This document shows positions 39,001 through 51,129 of a stretch of DNA of 64,000 nucleotides, piece after piece. A model generated the notes under the pieces. It was not told the DNA's origin and did not search any database. It was given only the letters and a program-made list of their open reading frames with translations. A program made the position numbers and the translations under genes. The stretch comes from Erythrophleum ivorense (lineage: Eukaryota > Streptophyta > Magnoliopsida > Fabales > Fabaceae). The DNA lies in assembly GCA_026724425.1 (NCBI GenBank), contig JAIUCV010000011.1, positions 9,197,501 through 9,261,500 on the forward strand, in the 5' to 3' direction. Position 1 is the first letter of the stretch, and every line of letters begins with the position of its first letter.

Positions 39001-40351
39001 CTTTTAGGTGATCTCTACCTGTATCAGATGTTCCTTCAGAAGATGCTGCAAAGAATAATCTTATATTTATAAATTTATATAAAATTGGTGTATGAAAAAT
39101 TGAATGCTAGATACCCTTTTTTTTATGGGTATAAATTTCGCTTAATCTGTTTTATGTGAATGTTAGTATATCTGTTCTAGCCAAAATGTTAGTGTATCTG
39201 AGTTTGGAAAAAACTATGTTATGTATAAGGTATTAGAAGGGAGAGGGAGGAAGATTGACGAGATAGAAAGGAAAAGAGAAAGTGAGTAGAGTGGGATAGG
39301 AGATGATATTTTTATCCTTATTTCAAAAAAAGTAGTCTGAAATGGTAATTTGATACTTTAATTTTACTTATTATTTCAAATTAGTCTTTTTAAGTTTAAA
39401 ACATTTCAAAAAAGTCCTTTAAATTTTAATTTGATATCGTAAAGATCATTTTTAAGTAAAATTCATTAAATGACTAACTGCTATTTATTTCTTTGCTGAC
39501 ATAAAAATCACTTATACATTTTTCTTTATTATAAATGATGAAGTAACACTCGATCAACATTTATTAAAATTAAAAAATAATGAAATTATATTGAAACAGG
39601 GAATACAGCAAAGTTGCTCAACTCTAATTTACTCAATAACATTCACCAATGCTTTTCTGTTTGTTAGGTCTATGGAGATTCACAAATAATGCAGTAAAAG
39701 CCACATATAAACTATGAAATCCATTGCTAATTGTTACTGAAATCTTGGCCGTAATTTTCCACAAAGAGGCTTTTGGTTTTAAAGCAGAGAAAGGAGTTGC
39801 TCTGGCATTTTGTATTTGGGACTTTGTATCCTACTTTTGTAAAGAGTATAAACAAGTCTAGTACTTCAGAAACAAAGTTGCCTCCAATTCTTCCCAGCAT
39901 TGGATGAGGTATTGTTACAGTTCACAACTAAGCTCTGATGCTCCTGTCCATCCATTTGAAAACCTATAGAGGTCTTAGTGCTACCATTATGAGCAACCTC
40001 TATTTGACCCTAGTTTATTCCATCTATATTTTCAGCATTTTCACTTGACATTGATCTTTATTATAGATTTAAGTACTTAGTCTTATTAGGTTGATTATCA
40101 CTAGAATGAAACCCAATCTCACTTTTAAATAAAGCCAATAGTATCTTGACCAATTTGAAGTGGCATTAGATCTCCTGAATTATGATGGAGAAACCTGATT
40201 GAATATTAGCTAAATTCATATATTCAAATTTCACTAATATTGGGCTAAAAATTATGAAAATAAACAGAGAAGAGAATAAGAAGGAAATAAAGATCACCAC
40301 ATGCAATAATCAACTCCTGTTCCTTGGTCACTGGAAGTAGTCATAGACTGT
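39001..40351. other. intergenic, no gene seen
   Basis: AT-rich DNA with short unsupported open frames. I see no clear repeat or gene. Confidence 0.6.
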
Positions 40352-40359
40352 CGTCTAAC

Positions 40360-41042
40360 CAATGTTTTTAGAATTGGACCAGTTATTGAACTTGTGGAAA
40401 TACTGATTTACGGTTTATTGGTTAAACCGTGGTCGAATTGGTAATAATTAAATATATATTTTTTAATTTTTATATATTAAAATTTTAATGTAAGAAATAA
40501 ATATAAATAAATTTTAAATATTTAATTATTAATTCAATATTTTTTAAGATATTATAAAAATTATTTTAAAATTTTAAATTATATTAAGATTTTACTTGTC
40601 ATTAAAAAAATAGTAATTCTGGCTAAATATCTTTATATTTGATAGAAATGTTATTAAGAAATGGAATATAAATATAATAGAAAGTAAGTATAAAAAATAG
40701 TTAATTATGCACATTTTACTTCTTTTATATTCTCTCCTTAAAAAAAAATTTATATTTCAACTTCATTTTTTTTATTACCTTCTATTTTTAATTTTTCAGA
40801 TTTATTTGGGATGAATTATTTTATTATATAAGAAAAAATTAAAAAAAAAATTATTCTCGACGGATTCAAATCGATTTTAACCGGTTCGATTTTAGTCGAT
40901 TTTGGTCGATTCTTGACTAATTTGATCGATTCTTGATCAATTTTTTAACTCTTTCATCTTTGGGTTAACTGAACTAGACTAGGGATCTGTTCTCGATCGA
41001 ACCGGTCGAATTGGCCAGTTCAGTTTAGTTCTTATAACATTG
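40360..41042. mobile_element. hAT-type non-autonomous element (MITE), 683 bp
   Basis: The ends are imperfect inverted repeats: CAATGTTTTTAGAATTGGACC at the left and, reverse-complemented, CAATGTTATAAGAACTAAAC at the right. An 8-bp flanking duplication is present, with CGTCTAAC at 40352-40359 and CGTCCAAC at 41043-41050, one mismatch. An 8-bp target duplication is the hAT signature. The interior is AT-rich with no open frame, and subterminal GGTT/AACC-rich motifs (GAACCGGTCGAATTGGCC) are present. Confidence 0.75.
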
Positions 41043-41879
41043 CGTCCAACAATGCCTACCATTGTGGAAGCCTATGGTGCCTTAGCAAAAGCGCAAGCCT
41101 CAATCAATGTAGTATAGAGTTGATCAACATTGCTACCTAGTGTTTTAGTATAATTTTATTTCTTTTAACAAATAATGATTAGGTGCCTATTTATCGTTCA
41201 AGATAAAAGAAAATATACACATGGCTTTCATGCCAATGAAGAAATAAAATAGCAGTTAGTCACTTAATGAATTTCATTTAAAAGAGATTTGTGTGAGAAC
41301 AAATTAAAATTAAAGAATCATTTTGAAATACTTCAAATTTAAAAGGCTGATTTAAAATAAAAGTTAAAAGATCAAATTTATGTTTTAACCAAAAAAGTAA
41401 TAAAAAGTATAATTGAATAATAATTTTCAGAGTATAATAAATATTTTTTACATTTTTTAAAATGTTAGCTTTTCATAAAATGGACAAAGTCACATACCAA
41501 AGATGGCATAAAATTTAAAGAAACTCTACCGATTGTAGTTTCTCGGTTTTCATATATATTGAAGAAGACGTAAATTTTCGTTTTACACCTTAAATTTAGG
41601 CATTGCTATCCATAAGAAGTTTCCCATAAGGACGGAACTTCCATATACCACACAATGATTTAACGACAAATTTCCTCGAAGTTTCGCAGTCCCTTCCCCA
41701 TCACTTCTCGTTTTCGACTAAGCACCCCGTAAAATTCAAACCCAACATAAACTAATCACTTGATCATCACAAGTTTTATTATAAAGTAAGCCTGATTTGT
41801 AAAAGATATTTAAACATGTTAAAAGTGAATTCCATTTATGCTCTAACATGTGTGACTCTGACTCTTCATAATCTCTTCA

Positions 41880-42780
41880 TAATTAGCCAAGTAGGTCTAT
41901 TTATTTCTAATAAATTAGATTTATCTAGGAATCTTTTCACATAGAACATGTAATAATCTCTTCATAATTACCACGGCGACCAGGTCAGAGAAGGCATTAT
42001 ATGTAATATAAATGTTTTAAACTTGAAGGGGTTCTAAGCAATAAAATGTCATTGACTTATTGTACTAAGCGATAAAAATATGGTAAATATCACCTCTAGG
42101 CAATGTCTCCTTTACCCCTCTTTTTTCATAGACAAAAGAAGCAGATAGAATTTGAGTGTATTAGATTTGGTAATAAGCTGCTCCGGGAGATGGCGAGGAA
42201 AATGGTTATGGGAGATGGCTTTGGAGATGATGATGATATGGGTATTCTGCTTCAGAGCTCTGGTGGCATATTCTTGCTTCTCATTATATTTACTTCCGTC
42301 GTGATTGCAACAATGGTTTTGCTTGCTTGTGCTGATGGTGCTGGTCGAGACTCCCCTAGCAAGAAAGATGATCCCAAAGGAGGGGGTTGTGGCGGCGGCG
42401 GCTGTGGTGGTGGCGGCTGTGGTGGAGGAGGTTCCGGGGGAGGTTGAGAATTTTATGATTAAACACCGATCTGAATTGTTGAACTCAGCCCATATAGCCT
42501 ATTTACTATTGTTTTTGCTTTTTGCTGTGTATGAGCATGAGTTGGCATTAAAAGGGTGCAGATACCATGAAAATCATAGACAATGAGTTGTGTGCATAGA
42601 TAATATCTGGGTTTCTATTTCGATGAGAAAAGAAGCATTTCACAGAGATAGCAGGAGAAAGATTTGAGTACCATTTTCTTTTTCTTGTTTTCTATTTTTG
42701 TACTTATTATTGAATATTAAAAGCATGGTGCTAATAATTATTAGTCCTGTTACATATGACTAATGACTATCAGCAATATT
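41880..42780 (+). repeat. segmental duplication, copy 1 (pairs with 53570-54480)
   Basis: It matches 53570-54480 across promoter, coding region and 3' UTR. Shared pieces include AATAAATTAGATTTATCTA, GAAGGCATTATATGTAAT and TATGAGCATGAGTTGGC. Identity is roughly 85% by eye. It is a direct repeat about 11.7 kb apart. Confidence 0.85.
42190..42447 (+). CDS. small one-pass membrane protein with Gly/Cys-rich tail
   Basis: 85 residues. MARK start, an acidic patch (GFGDDDDMG), one hydrophobic segment at about residues 26-47 (IFLLLIIFTSVVIATMVLLA), a short charged linker (SPSKKDDPK), then a tail of CGGGG units (three Cys). The in-frame open region extends upstream to an ATG at 42103, but the duplicate at 53855 has an in-frame stop in the matching upstream stretch, so ATG 42190 is the conserved start. 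Single-exon and without a recognised domain. Plants have many small Gly-rich or Cys-rich membrane proteins; I cannot assign a function. The acidic face before and basic face after the membrane segment leave topology open. Confidence 0.65.
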   Translation: MARKMVMGDGFGDDDDMGILLQSSGGIFLLLIIFTSVVIATMVLLACADGAGRDSPSKKDDPKGGGCGGGGCGGGGCGGGGSGGG

Positions 42781-43240
42781 ATAAGGTCCAAATAGATTTA
42801 GTTATGGTACATCAGAGTTTCATATATATTTTTATAATAAAAAAGTGATATAATGAAATTATCTTTAGCCAGACAACAAGAACAAAAGTACAACTCCACT
42901 CCACGAACATAACATTCCTTAATTACCATTAACAAGTCAATGATTATTATATATATAAAAAGTATTTTGTCGATTTTATTAAATTTATTGTTATAACTAT
43001 AATTATTAATTACATAGAAGTTAAATCAATTTTATAAAAATAATTAATACAAAAATTATTGTAATAAAATATTATTTTATATTTAATAATTTATAATGTA
43101 ACAACTAAGGTTCATAATAAAACCGAATTTATGCCATCATCATTCTCAACTAATACCCTCCTTAATCCCTGATCTATCCCAAAAATAAAAAAAAATAAAA
43201 TAGGGTTCTTTAAAATCTACTAATCAACCTTACTGAAACC

Positions 43241-43300
<60 letters not shown>
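43241..43300 (+). repeat. (AAT)n microsatellite
   Basis: AAT/TAA units over about 60 bp, with one interruption (AAC) near 43269. Confidence 0.95.
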
Positions 43301-43301
<1 letters not shown>

Positions 43302-43304
43302 TCA

Positions 43305-43675
43305 GTTTGACTCTTTTTTATTTTCAAAATATATAATTTAGTTTAATTTTAATTTTTTTACTAAAATATCCTTCATTAAAATAAATAAAAAACATCTATT
43401 ATATTCAAATATGCATAAATAAAAATAAAAAAAGAGATTTTTTTTTTTAAATATGCACAAAGAAAAGTAAAAAGGAATAGATCTTGTTTTCATTAAATTT
43501 AGACAAAAAATGTATTCAGATTAATAGATGATATTTTAGTTAAAAAATTTAAAATTGAATTAAGGTGTAGTGAAACTTTTTATTTTTTAAAAAATCTGTA
43601 TATATTTTAAAAATAGAGGAAAAGTGTGTAATTTTAACAAAATTTATGAAAATTTTATGTAATTTGCTCTAATAA
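43305..43675. repeat. fold-back MITE-like element, copy 2
   Basis: The right part (ATATTTTAGTTAAAAAATTT; ATTTTAAAAATAGAGGAAAA) matches copy 1 at 29185-29545, and the left part is its imperfect reverse complement. It lies directly after the AAT microsatellite. Confidence 0.45.
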
Positions 43676-44924
43676 TAATAAATAAATAAATAAAATTAGA
43701 AATAAGAGCAATTATATGTCATCCACAATGCTTTCGCTCTTCCATTACTTTGAGGATCTCTCGTGTATGGCTTCAACTAAACTGGCACAGACAGTTTCAA
43801 TTACCGCATCCTGGAAATTCATATCAACAGCCATAGATATATTCTGATACGAAGCACCGAAACTTAAAAAAATAGACGACGCCCTTGTTATAGATATGTT
43901 TATGATGTTTGTATTGTACTTCAGCTTTTGTATTCCATTTTTCGTTTTTTCTTTTTGGTTTGATATGTTTTAAAACATTTCGAAATGCATCGTGTGTTTC
44001 AAAACATGCTAAAACGGTTTAGGAATAGCTCAAGAGTTTATATAAAATTTTAATGATATAAACAAAAACAAAAATTGATATTTAATTTCAATTAAAAACT
44101 TTAATTTCAACTTGATTTATGTTTTTATTTGTTGCTTATTATACACATCTTATTTTACATTTAGAATGCTTTTTTAAGACTTAATTTTTTTTATGTTTAT
44201 TTACTTTCAAGTGTTAATTTGTTGAATATATATATATACACACACACCTCTCACATATTATTTCCTAAAATTTTAAAAATTATCATATCTTACATAATGT
44301 ATTGTGTTAGTGTTTCTTAGTTATTAAACTTGCTTTTATAGAAAAAAAAAATTCTTGTACAACACTTTACATAATCATCCAACTGTTGCTACATTTTGTA
44401 TACAAAATATTATGTACAAAAATTAAAAAAAATTAAAAAAGTGAATAAAATAAATAGAAAAGACAATCTTATCCTTACTTAAATAAAAAATAAAAAGGAA
44501 TACACACTTTTGAATAACAATAACAAAAACATAATAAATATTGTAAACATATCTTTCTCTTTTTCTCTCTCTCTCTCTCCTCCCTCCTCTTTCACCACTG
44601 GCCCAAACATAGCTTTTTTTTAAAAAACACCAATCTTCAAATCCTGTAATGCCTTCTCTTGCAATAACGAGTGACAGGATGATAGTGGCCCAAATGAACT
44701 GTGCAAGACTTCAAGCCCAATACTGCAAGTCACTGCCCAAATGATCCCAATGCTGAGCTTGCCCAAAAGACTACAGGTGAGCTGCCTAGGCCGAGGTAAC
44801 CTAACTGAGATTCTTTGCCCGGGCTAACCAACATTGAATGGAGAATGTTCAGAGAATTTAGATTGTTTAGATCCTCTCTAAATGGCCTAAATTTGAAAAA
44901 ATTAGCGTTTATTTTTTTTTTTTA

Positions 44925-44961
44925 ATTTGGACTATCTAGAATAGATCTAGATAGTCCAAAT
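44925..44961. repeat. perfect 16-bp inverted repeat (hairpin)
   Basis: Left arm ATTTGGACTATCTAGA at 44925-44940, loop ATAGA, right arm TCTAGATAGTCCAAAT at 44946-44961. Confidence 0.95.
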
Positions 44962-45189
44962 CTTCTAAGCAGAGAATCTGAACTACAAAATAAGCTTAGT
45001 TTTTATTTGCGTTAAAAGATATATAAGAAATTGTTTGAAAGTCTTCTCATTGGAATTTTAGTTTTTTTTCAGAGTGTGATGGCTTTTTTTTTTAAATGAA
45101 ATTATGTAACATACTCAAATTATAAAACCTTTTATTGTATTATAAAAATATTTAAAACCTTCTTTGAATAATTTACACTTTCTTTTTCT

Positions 45190-45616
45190 TGTTCTATTTT
45201 TCCTCATGTATATTCAGAAGTTTCATCCTTTGATAGCTAAGTTGCTATCAGAGCGGGCCTCCAAACTACACTTTCTAGGCCCAATGACAAAGGAATAACT
45301 GGTATGTCTGCTGAACAGTTTCCTCTTCCTTCAAGCAGATAGGGGCACATGGGATTGGCAACACACTTCTTCTAAAATAAGATAAAATAAAATGGGACAC
45401 CCCTGTTTGGTGCAACACAGTGTTGTGCGGGCTGGTTTTCTTTAGGAGGCAAAGTGCCAGAACATATCGTCTATAGAAACTTAAGAAGTGCTTTATCTTT
45501 GGAACAACTTTTAGATTCCAACAGGATCTACACTTCCTTTTCAATAACAAGTGGTTATCCTTCATGGAACTAAAACTGTCACGATCTCCAGATGTTGCCA
45601 TAATTAGAGATGACAT
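45190..45616 (-). mobile_element. L1-type LINE fragment, zf-RVT region
   Basis: The minus strand reads WNLKVVPKIKHFLSFYRRY, then CAPICLKEEETVQQTYQLFL and CHWA. A stop-interrupted KV*FGGPL follows below 45275. This matches the zinc-binding region after the reverse transcriptase of plant L1 elements (usual form PPKIKHFLWRA...CP.C..E.ET..H....C). An insertion and lost residues show decay. Confidence 0.6.
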
Positions 45617-46019
45617 TGAGCAGATTCAGAATTCCTTCAAATCTTTCATACAAATCCTGATGCCAACATGCATAAGTCAATGGTGCGAGATGAATAAGGA
45701 ACTTTTTCACCATAAAATACTACGGGATAATTCGCATTTCCTGCAAGGGTACTTCCTTCCATGTATTTGTAATGTTACCACAAAAAAAAAAAGAAAACTT
45801 TTAGACTCCACATTCCAATCCAGAGAAGCAGAGACCATGAGGAACATCTCTAGAATAACTTGGTTTCTTATTTCAAATCAAAGGAACCACTTTTCCAAAA
45901 AGAAAAAAAAAGTGCTCTCCATGGCATTTTCGTTTCGACAACTAGCTCCACCACCCTCCACCTCCAAAAAAAATAGAAAAAAAGAAATCGAAGAATCTTT
46001 GGTTTGCTGACTTAGGTTT

Positions 46020-48370
46020 GCTGTTTAACATTAATATTATTGAAGAATCTGAGTTAGGTTTGCTCTGTTTGCAATAATCTATTTGTTTGGTGAGTTTGGT
46101 CAAAAGTTATGTTTTTATTATATGGGTTTTGACACATTATGATTAACGATGATTAGGATAGATTAACTTGATTAACATTGACTTAGATAGTCTGTTTTAC
46201 TATATGGGTTTGCAGTATTCTATTTGTCTGGGAATGATTGAAGCTAAACTTTGCTGTGAAATTTGATTTAGATGTTCATCTATATGTCTATATTATTGAT
46301 GATTTAGATGTTTTACTATATGGGTTTGCAGTATTCTATTTGTCTATATTATTTGTCATAATTTTTAGAGTTCATTTAGGTGCACAAATACACTGATTTT
46401 TTAGCACTATTTATAATGCTATGTTTCTATCGACTATTGACTTAAAATTTCCTTTCTGGAAAAACCCATGAAGAGTTTATAGAAATCTATACCCAAATTT
46501 TCATTGTGTTGTACTTTCAAAACTCTGCATATTTTACTAATGTTAGCAATGTCAGAGTATGCTACTTCTATATCAAGATTATGATTTTGCCAATCCAATG
46601 CCTCTATCTTTATTGTTGATTTTTTCCGTCATGGTTTTGCATTTCCCATTTGGTATTTGACAATGCAGTCGTATGGGTGTGGGTGACTTTTGAAATTACC
46701 TGTAGATATGTTCCATAGTGGCACTTGAATTTAGAGCTTATCCATTGAAAATGAAATGTTCAAGGAAATAGAATAGGGGCCTTTGTTCATTTGGTCATAT
46801 ATTTATCATTAGGATTGGAACCTGCATATACTGAATTATTGTACATCACTTGTAATCCATAGAACATCAGGTTATTGATAAGAGCCCAAGGAAATAGTGA
46901 TCAAGATTCAATAATTTGAAGAGTTCAGATAACTTTCTATTAAAATGGAAGAAATTCTTCAAATATGTTACAAGATCAATACTTGTAGTTGTTGTTCATA
47001 TCGTTTATATGAAGAGAATATACATAACTAAGAGTCTTGAAGAGAATATACAATTGCTTAAAGTTACTATTTCATTTGTATGTAAATTAATTATAAAATT
47101 TAAAATTACTATATTTTAATTTGAAATTTATACAGTTATACCTCTTTGCTCCTTTTCTTTATATTCTCCTTAATCATGTAAAACGAACATCATTTCTCCA
47201 TTCTTCCATTTTATCTCCTTCCAGCTTTACTGCAACTTCTCTAGATCTTGTGAACATAACCTGGAAGTTGAATTTAGTACATCAAGGGTTCCTTGAATTA
47301 AGTTGTGATTTGATCTTATCATAAGTTGTTTCAAATTTCATTTGAGAGACTTTTTTCAAATTTCAAATTCGCACATTTTAAAAATCAATAAAAACAATGT
47401 CTATAGTCAAACCTGTAATAAGTACTAATTTGGACATTCATTATGGATCATATGCTTATCTTGTTGGTCTTTTAAATTCATGACACTGCTGGTATAACTG
47501 TACTCGTTACATATCTATCAAATTGTGAATGCAGAAATTGTTTAGGTAAACTGGACTCTATGTCACGACCCTCATTTGCATATACAGACAATCCATTCAA
47601 GCGTAGCCCATGTGTGTTATAAAATAGGTAAAAAGAAAAAAATTAAAAAGAAAAGGCCTAAGTGATGCTTCAGCGTTAAACAGAAATCAATTTCTTTTGT
47701 ATGATTTGCATATTAGGTTTCAACCACAGAAAAACAACTGGGCCACACATTAAGATTTGCATTGCTCTCTCTCTCTCTCTCTCTTGTTGGGGGGGGGGTT
47801 GTTTGAGTTATTCTCTTCTAAATAGCCTATTTGACAATAAGACAATAAGACTTGGAAGCATTTTTCCATTATGTTCTTGCAACATTAAAAGAGTAAATAA
47901 ACTTCTCCCAAGTTTCTTGCAACTTTGTGCTTCCGAAATTTTGGTTTTTATCAAATTTGGTACCATAGCCTATGCTTCTATGCAGGTAGTTGATTACGTC
48001 GATTTGCTTTGGTTACGTTGATTCGCTAGCTATACTTGTGTTCACTTGCATTAACTTGATAGTTATATATATATATATTAGACATGAATATTTTGTAAGC
48101 TCAGTCCAATAGAAACTTTTCTGACCTTGTATGTAGTTTAGGCCCCGTGCGTAGTCTCCCCCCCCCCCCCCCCCCCAAAAAACGAAAAGAAAAGAAAAGG
48201 TTCTGGCATGTCCCTTTTTGCTTTCTGCAAAAGATTTATGTGAGTTTTGCTTGTCTCTTTGATAAGTTTTACTTTCTTGGTTAAACACCCATTTAGTTTT
48301 ACCGCTCTCACTAAAAAAGAGAATGGTTAAAAACTAATTTAGTCTTACTTAATAATTAATTAGCTATTTT
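46020..48370. other. intergenic, no gene seen
   Basis: No supported coding region. It holds a short CT run at about 47765-47783 followed by a G run, and a C run at 48158-48176. Confidence 0.55.
48158..48176 (+). repeat. poly-C tract (about 19 bp) followed by A run
   Basis: An uninterrupted C run followed by AAAAAA. A similar C21-A run lies at 4458-4478 in a kinase-gene intron. Confidence 0.95.
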
Positions 48371-48884
48371 TTTTTTAGTTTGTACATCACGCCACTTGGA
48401 GACAGAGGTACCTGAGGGAGGTGGACACTATACGTGGCTAGTTGTGGCAAGTCCTTTGGCCCATGTACCTGCGACCTTTGTGCTCTTAGTACCTCTAACT
48501 CGCCTACCCCATGTAGCTCCAACTCACTGGCCTATACACCACTAGTTGTTGTTCTGATGGAAGGTCTTGTTACGATAGCTCCTACTTCTATTAGGACATG
48601 TCCCTTTTTAGGTGGGACATCTTCTTCTTCTATGAATAGGAGGGAACTGATTTGGCTATCTCTTGTAAGTATTGTCATGAAATATTATTTTAATTTATAA
48701 TAGTAATTTGTCACTAATTTTTTGCTTTTATTATAAGATTTAATTCGAATCTGCTAAGATCACTACCTAGATTGTTCACAAGTGTTGACTCAGATGCTAT
48801 ATACAACTCCTAAGTGGAAGTATTATCCACAAGACACAAATGATGCCTTGTTTGCTTCATGGTATGTAATTAATGTTTTTAAAC

Positions 48885-50278
48885 AAAAAATTAATCTTTT
48901 GGTCCCTCTAGTTAGATGATTTTTCAATTTGGCTTCTATAGTTTTTTTTTTTTCAAATCAATCCTTACACTTTCCAAATGTGTAAGTGTTAGTCCCTTCC
49001 ATGGTGACATTGTTAGTGTTTTGCTAATTAGGCTAACATAATGTACACATGTGCTAAGAGGACCGCGTTGGAAGGCTTGAGGTGGATTAAAATTGACCAC
49101 ATGTGTGCTAGCTTGGTAGCATCATTTGATGAAGTCAAAGCAATTTCAGTTCTTTCATCACCATCACCTTCTATTTCCTTTAACTCTACCTCCCCATTCT
49201 CCTCTTTCTTCACCATTCTAGCCTAAACCCATATTTTCTTCTCTTTCTAACACCATTATTCCTCTCTCTTCTTCTTTTTCTACATTCCTTCTTCCCTTCA
49301 TCTTTAATAGATTTGCTCCACTTATCTGTAACTCATTTGTTAAACTTAATGATATTTATGAATTTCCAATGATTCAACAATATGTAATTATACATGAGAG
49401 AGGACAAATGAAAAATAATTTATTTATAAATAATAATTCATACAAGCAAAGGAATGCTAGGCTCTTTGATTTTGTAAAAGGGTAAATCTATCACAAGAAA
49501 AAAAAATAACAAACACCTACTGGTACCACCCTTTTCTTTGAATGGAGTACTTCCATGTCTACTTGATTGCCATAAAGAAGAGTCAAAGGAGAGGGAAAAT
49601 ACTTCTATTTGATTATTTGTCTTTTGAATCATCTTATCTATTAGTTTAAAAGGAGTGGCATAAAGCTATAGAAAATTATCTTATACTCTTTTCCTGACAT
49701 GGCTTCTTGCTTTTTAGCCAATTTACTTGTGTTATTGCTATGTCTTTAAGCACACAAGTGCTTAATAGATGGGGAAAGCTAAATCTAGTATACCTACCTA
49801 ATTGGGTTGTCATCACAAGCTGATTTGTAAGTGAAGTAAAGCTTGGGATAGTAGGAAGGAGAAGGAAGGGATAACTAGAAGAAGCAAAGAAGAAGAAAAA
49901 GGAATGATGGTGTCAGGAAGAGAAGAAAATGTGGGTTTAGGTTAGAGTAGTAGAGAAAGAGGAGAATGAAGAGGTGGAGTCAGAGAAAATAGAAGGTGAT
50001 AGTGATGAAAGAACTAAAATTGCTTTGACTTCATCAGATGTTGTAGTCAAGCTGGTGCACATGTGGCCAATTTTAGTCCACCTCAGCCTTCCAACATTGC
50101 TTGCTTAGTACATGTGTACATTTCATTAGCCTAATTAGCAAATCACTAATGGTGCCATCATAGTGAAGACTAACTCTTAAGTGTTTAGAAAGCATATGGA
50201 TCAATTTAATATATATATATATAAAAGGACCAAATTGAAAACTTATGTTAGCTATTAGGACTAAAAAATTAATTTTTT
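48885..50278. mobile_element. non-autonomous element with long (about 430 bp) terminal inverted repeats
   Basis: Left arm about 48885-49310, right arm about 49845-50278 in reverse complement. Shared blocks include AAAAAATTAAT at both ends, TTTGCTAATTAGGCTAA, TGTACACATGT, GTTGGAAGGC, GATGAAGTCAAAGCAATTT and GTTCTTTCATCAC. Identity is about 80% by eye. The interior (49311-49844) has no recognisable coding region. Long arms suggest a Mutator-like or fold-back element, but the flanking target duplication is not clear. Confidence 0.75.
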
Positions 50279-50339
50279 CTTTTTTTATTTATGTCATTAA
50301 TTATTTTGATTTGGTTAACGTTAATCATTGTTCCCTTTT

Positions 50340-50665
50340 ATTTTTGTAAGCCACATATCACTTTGCTAGAGAGCAGGAACAACTTATGACAAGGAGTGTG
50401 TGGAACAGGACATGTCAAGATCGATACTTTGACATATTGCACAATGCAAGGAAGGTAGTTATAAACGCAACAAACATGGCCAACATTCAAGAAACCTAAG
50501 GTCTGGCTTTGTTAGGCATGCATATGGAAGTTTGGGATGGTCTCTTGGACATTTGGGTGTAGGGTGACTAGCAGAGTACCTTTACAACTACTAAGAGGTA
50601 CTAGGACTTTGTGCCCATAACCTTTGTACACACTAGTATGTCTATTAACTTTGCCAAGCATAAGA
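50340..50665 (+). pseudogene. CACTA (En/Spm)-like plant transposase remnant
   Basis: One frame reads SVWNRTCQDRYFDILHNARK, then stops alternate with MEVWDGLLDIWV and finally HTSMSINFAKHKKM. This pattern (RY..., W..LLD.W, HTGGSI.F..H...M) is that of the plant transposase family PF03004. At least four stops lie in the frame. A possible upstream piece, TPKWKYYPQDTNDALFASW, ends at about 48870, just left of the long-TIR element, so the remnant may have been split by that insertion. Confidence 0.55.
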
Positions 50666-51129
50666 AGATGGTATTTAATTTTAGTAGTTTTTTTAAAATT
50701 TCAAATTAATTTAATTTTTCTAGCTATTAAGACTAAATTAACATGCAAGAGGATGAGCTTAAGTGGGAAGTATCAATCAAGAAGGGTACAATGCAACCTA
50801 CAAGAAGAAGGGTACTGTGCAATATATTTTGGAGTACTCTACGTAATTTTCTATAAGTATCGTTGCCTATTATTTATGTTTCTTAGTTTTATATTATTTT
50901 GATAGCTACTCTTGACATCATAATTATCCAAAAATATAAAGGAAGACTACACTTTTGCATATCAACCTAGATGTGGAGGGATGTTGCCAATTTGAAGAAA
51001 AAAAGGATGCATGGCCATCCTGAGTAGCTCAGCTTCAAATTGCCCCAAATAAAATCTATGATGGGTCTCTCTAGATCCCACAACCATCGACAGGACCACG
51101 TGGATTTGTGTTAGCCTCGGTCATTACAA

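Noticed and set aside
42305..42586. Open second frame through the Gly repeat and the 3' UTR of the 42190 gene, also open in the duplicate
   Set aside because: Between the two copies, nearly every substitution in the 3' part changes the residue in this frame, and copy 2 stops earlier. That looks untranslated; the frame is open because GGN repeats contain no stops.
45564..46010. 148-residue plus-strand open frame
   Set aside because: It overlaps the minus-strand L1 fragment and runs through poly-A stretches (poly-Lys); no family signal.
48434..48700. 88-residue Ser/Thr-rich plus-strand open frame
   Set aside because: No recognisable motif. It may be part of the decayed transposase gene, but I cannot support this.
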